Below are positions 60,861 to 64,000 of a stretch of 64,000 nucleotides of DNA, in pieces. This DNA is from Tachypleus tridentatus (Eukaryota > Arthropoda > Merostomata > Xiphosura > Limulidae): assembly GCF_004210375.1 (NCBI RefSeq), contig NC_134830.1, positions 67,620,326 through 67,684,325 on the forward strand. Reading direction: 5' to 3'. The translations under genes were made by a program, and so were the position numbers. The notes beneath the pieces are model-generated. The model was not told the origin of the DNA and searched no databases. It saw only the letters and a list, made by a program, of their open reading frames with translations. Position 1 is the first letter of the stretch. Every line of letters starts with the position of its first letter.

Positions 60861-63800
60861 AACCATTTTGTGCCGTATCGTGCGATATATTTATTTGATG
60901 CAAAGGCATCCGTGCTACGTGGGATCGCCACTTTCGTTTTGTGCCGCCTTCACGTACTTTGCACAAACCTCATTGCTAATTTATATCCTTATTCCCAGCA
61001 TTAAGCGGTGAAAATTGAAACGACTATCAAACTCGAACTGTCTTATCGGTTATCTATTTAAAATCTACCTTCGAAGAAGGGGGACATAGTGAAGAGGGGT
61101 TGTCTTATTTGTACTAATGTTGTCAAGGTTAGTTTAGTCCGTCCCCCAAAAACAATTGTGACATCAGACAGATGGATTTCCAGCACCCATGCATAAGGTA
61201 AACATCTTGATGTGAGGAGGGTGTAGGAATACACTTAGTGTAATTGTACATTCCAGAACTTCTGTGTGTGAAGAGAGAATTAGTGAATAACAATGCGGAC
61301 CTTAATCAGAATTTACCGTTACTTTGTTTTGAAACGTGTGCTATACAAACTATAGTTTGTGACTGAAAGTTGAGCGTCAACATGTAGTGGTGTAAACCGT
61401 GTATTATAGACCAAACATACAGACAGTTTATCGCTCGAAACATATACAAAACCCTCCTTGTTGTACACATGTGAAATGCAAGAGCTGTTGGGTGAGAAAA
61501 ACTAAATATTCTATTGGTGGGTAAATTTTCGACAGATCATGGTGCGCGCACAAGACATCTTCGGACGAAACTGAGATAGGAGTTTATTAAAGATATAAAC
61601 TCCAATATTCGTGTGTATATATACAAATGTACTTCGCTGCTGTGTTAAGTCAGGGCATCGAATTACACACGTGTGTGTGTGTATATATATAGCTTATAGT
61701 AATTACACATGTGCGTTTTACTGTTTGCTTTGATATTCCGTTTACAAATTGCAGTTACGAGCGCCACGCCCACTGTAGTTTCTGGTCTGTTTGTTTATGT
61801 TTAAAGCACCGCATGACTTTATATTTTAGCATTACTCTTAACCTGCCAAAAATAACTGATTTCACGTGTTTAAAACGTGCGTTTATGGTAACTTACAGTT
61901 TCATACATATGTGTTAATGTCATACATGTACGCTAAAATCTCACCTGAAACAGAGGCCTCATGTACTTCGAGTTCTCTCTTAATTTTGCCTAACACTGTA
62001 CTGATATTTGATCATTCTCTTCGAACGTAACACACGTGCACACTAAGTTCTCCGTTTTTCTCCAAGTGGTTCTTCACGTTGTGTGAAATTATCTACGAAT
62101 CACGTCTCTCTTTTCCTTTTTTTTTTTTTTTTTCGTTTCTATCGTGACTGCTGATCCCGGCTTTCAGCAATTAATAAAGTGTATCGCGCCAGGAAAACAG
62201 CAAAAACTCGTTTATTGCTTCATTTCTTTACAATTCATTCAAATCCGAAGTAATCCGAGCTAGTTTTGTTTGCACATGTTTTATTCGATTCGCGGATTTC
62301 ACTATAAACTTTTGGTTTTTATTATCATAACGCTATAGGCATTATAAACATTTTAACATTTCCTTGTTACATTTTTATTTATTTCCACTTAATAAAGACA
62401 ACGTATTTAGTGCAATGTGCATTTAAACATCTTGTTATCAATGTGTACCAATAATATTTTTCGCATTATGAACGGATATCAATTCCTGTGAAATTGTTCA
62501 AAATTTTTCTAAGACTAACATGGAAATTCTAAATGTTAACTTCATATAAATAGTTGATATGCTTTGATGCACGGGCATTGAAACACACAATACTCGCTTA
62601 AAGTAATTTGACTTCTCCGGAATCATGTTATTAATTAGCAAAATATCCCTTGTTACTGCTGGTTCGCTGTATGAAGTGGAGAACGGGTTATATGAGGGTT
62701 AGAAACTTGTTTAACGTTCGTGATCATTTAGTGAATTCGTATAAAAACATTGCACTATAGCAGATTCAATTGCAAGTATTAGTAACGTAATTTATGTAGA
62801 CGTATGTGAAGTTGATGGACAGTTTATTGTTTGAAGTTTATTGTTGTAAGCAATATCAGCGATACTTTTCAGTGACGTGTGATAGCTTGTCAGAGCTAAT
62901 GTGAAACACCATGGTAATAGCAAAGTTCCTCGCAACTGAAGACACAACAAGTCACTATTTTCTGTCCTATAGATAAACAGAAATGTAGTACGCTTAAGCT
63001 ATGTAGTGTAAACCTTTCAACATGGTAAAATCTAAACTGCATTTGAAATGTCAAGATTTTGTTGTGCCGTATTCGAAATAACATCGTTTTCAGTTTGCTG
63101 TTAAGATCGAAGGTTAACAACGGGTTATATGCGCTGCCACTACAGGTATCAATCTATGAAGCACAGTTTTCCAAGTCTTTAAGTTAAAATAGCTGAGTCA
63201 CCGAGGAGTAAAAAGGATTCACAAATGTCTGCTTGTTATTATGTTATAAATGAGCATCCCAAGAATCACAAGAATTATGCACTCCGTAGGTTACTACATA
63301 GCATAACGTAAACTTAAAGCAAGAAAAAAAAATTCACTCTTAAATTTTGTTTTTATTTACCCTTGAAGCAGAACATTTTGGGGACTGCAGAAGTACATTT
63401 AATATTAGTAAACTTCTCGAGTACAACTATTACAGTGTGAAATGAAGTTTTGTGAAGGGTAAGTTTTCCAAAATTTTTATTTGTTGCAACGCATCAGAAT
63501 TAGGGTAAGTAAATGAATGTGTAATTGAGTAGAATTTCTTACGTGCATTAAGTTCGGTAACTTTATTTGAGAAATAATTCTCTTTTCATATAATGTTTGC
63601 GAGAACAAACATGTGTTCGAAAATATAATACAATGAAGAGAGAACCGTAGACTTTTTATACGTTTGAATTGTTTTGAAAGATATTAGATGGCCTTGTCGA
63701 CTATACATGTAGGGAGTTAGTTATACGGCTTCAGCCACTTTCGTTTTTATATAATTGAAACTTATAATTGCATGCTTGAGCAACAGTGTTTTAGTGTAAA

Positions 63801-64000
63801 GTGCAAGACAACCACCAAAAGAAAATGTTTGCTCGTGTAAATGACATTTTTCAATATCATTATCGTGCTTACGTGTAGAATTACAGGTATGCATATGTAC
63901 ATGTAGTCAGAATTTGGGGAAGGTACAACCTTGTAATCCCATGGCTATTTTTTCGTTAATTTTTTTATTCTCGAAGTTGTTTTTGAGTTGCTTACTGTCC

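Larger units (their letters stand above)
54479..64000 (+). other. Integrin alpha intron 1 (runs past the window end)
   Basis: No L-V-G-A-P continuation or other FG-GAP exon is visible downstream, so the first intron is at least 9.5 kb. Contains an (AC)n microsatellite, SINE-B (55181-55297), SINE-A (57376-57596), a TATA-like GC-flanked motif at 60830 and AT-rich sequence. The open frame 60047-60319 matches nothing I know. Confidence 0.5.

Noticed and set aside
1-64000. CRISPR array, prokaryotic operon or defence system
   Set aside because: The direct repeats present are tandem or SINE-derived, without regular spacers; spliced genes and LINE/SINE content show animal DNA.

Overview
The window is animal nuclear DNA: AT-rich, spliced genes with long introns, and heavily populated by retroelements. 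The tRNA-derived SINE that recurs here resembles repeats I associate with horseshoe crab (Xiphosura, Chelicerata) genomes. That assignment is from memory and unverified; an arthropod source is otherwise consistent with the gene content. I find no bacterial features, rRNA, functional tRNA gene or CRISPR array.

Layout. (1) 1-27 kb is a gene-free repeat field. It carries about 30 copies of three tRNA-related SINE families (called SINE-A, ~270 bp; SINE-B, ~115 bp; SINE-C, ~118 bp here), a decayed Ty3/Gypsy relic of Gmr1-like architecture with a SCAN-like capsid (11.76-14.33 kb), a truncated Tc1/mariner transposon with DD36E spacing (20.45-21.44 kb), a fold-back palindrome, and several tandem duplications. 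(2) 27.05-33.40 kb is a complete Jockey-type LINE on the minus strand, flanked by a perfect 12-bp target-site duplication. (3) 35.19-53.71 kb is BLOC1S1 on the minus strand: five coding exons, 123 aa, with a second, internally deleted copy of the same LINE in its 13.3-kb first intron. (4) 53.71-54.29 kb is a short head-to-head intergenic region. (5) 54.29 kb onward is the first coding exon (signal peptide plus the start of the beta-propeller) of an integrin alpha chain on the plus strand; the rest of the window appears to be its first intron and holds no further exon that I recognise.

How the parts relate. BLOC1S1 (subunit shared by BLOC-1 and BORC, lysosome and lysosome-related organelle biogenesis and positioning) and the integrin alpha gene are divergent, with start codons 580 bp apart, so they probably share promoter DNA. 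The LINE and all three SINE families share a 3' tail (CAGATAGCC ... GCTTTGTGC), which suggests that one LINE lineage mobilised several SINEs in trans. The full-length LINE has four frameshifts in ORF2; all four are single-base gains in homopolymers, so ORF2 may be intact in the organism and broken only in this assembly.
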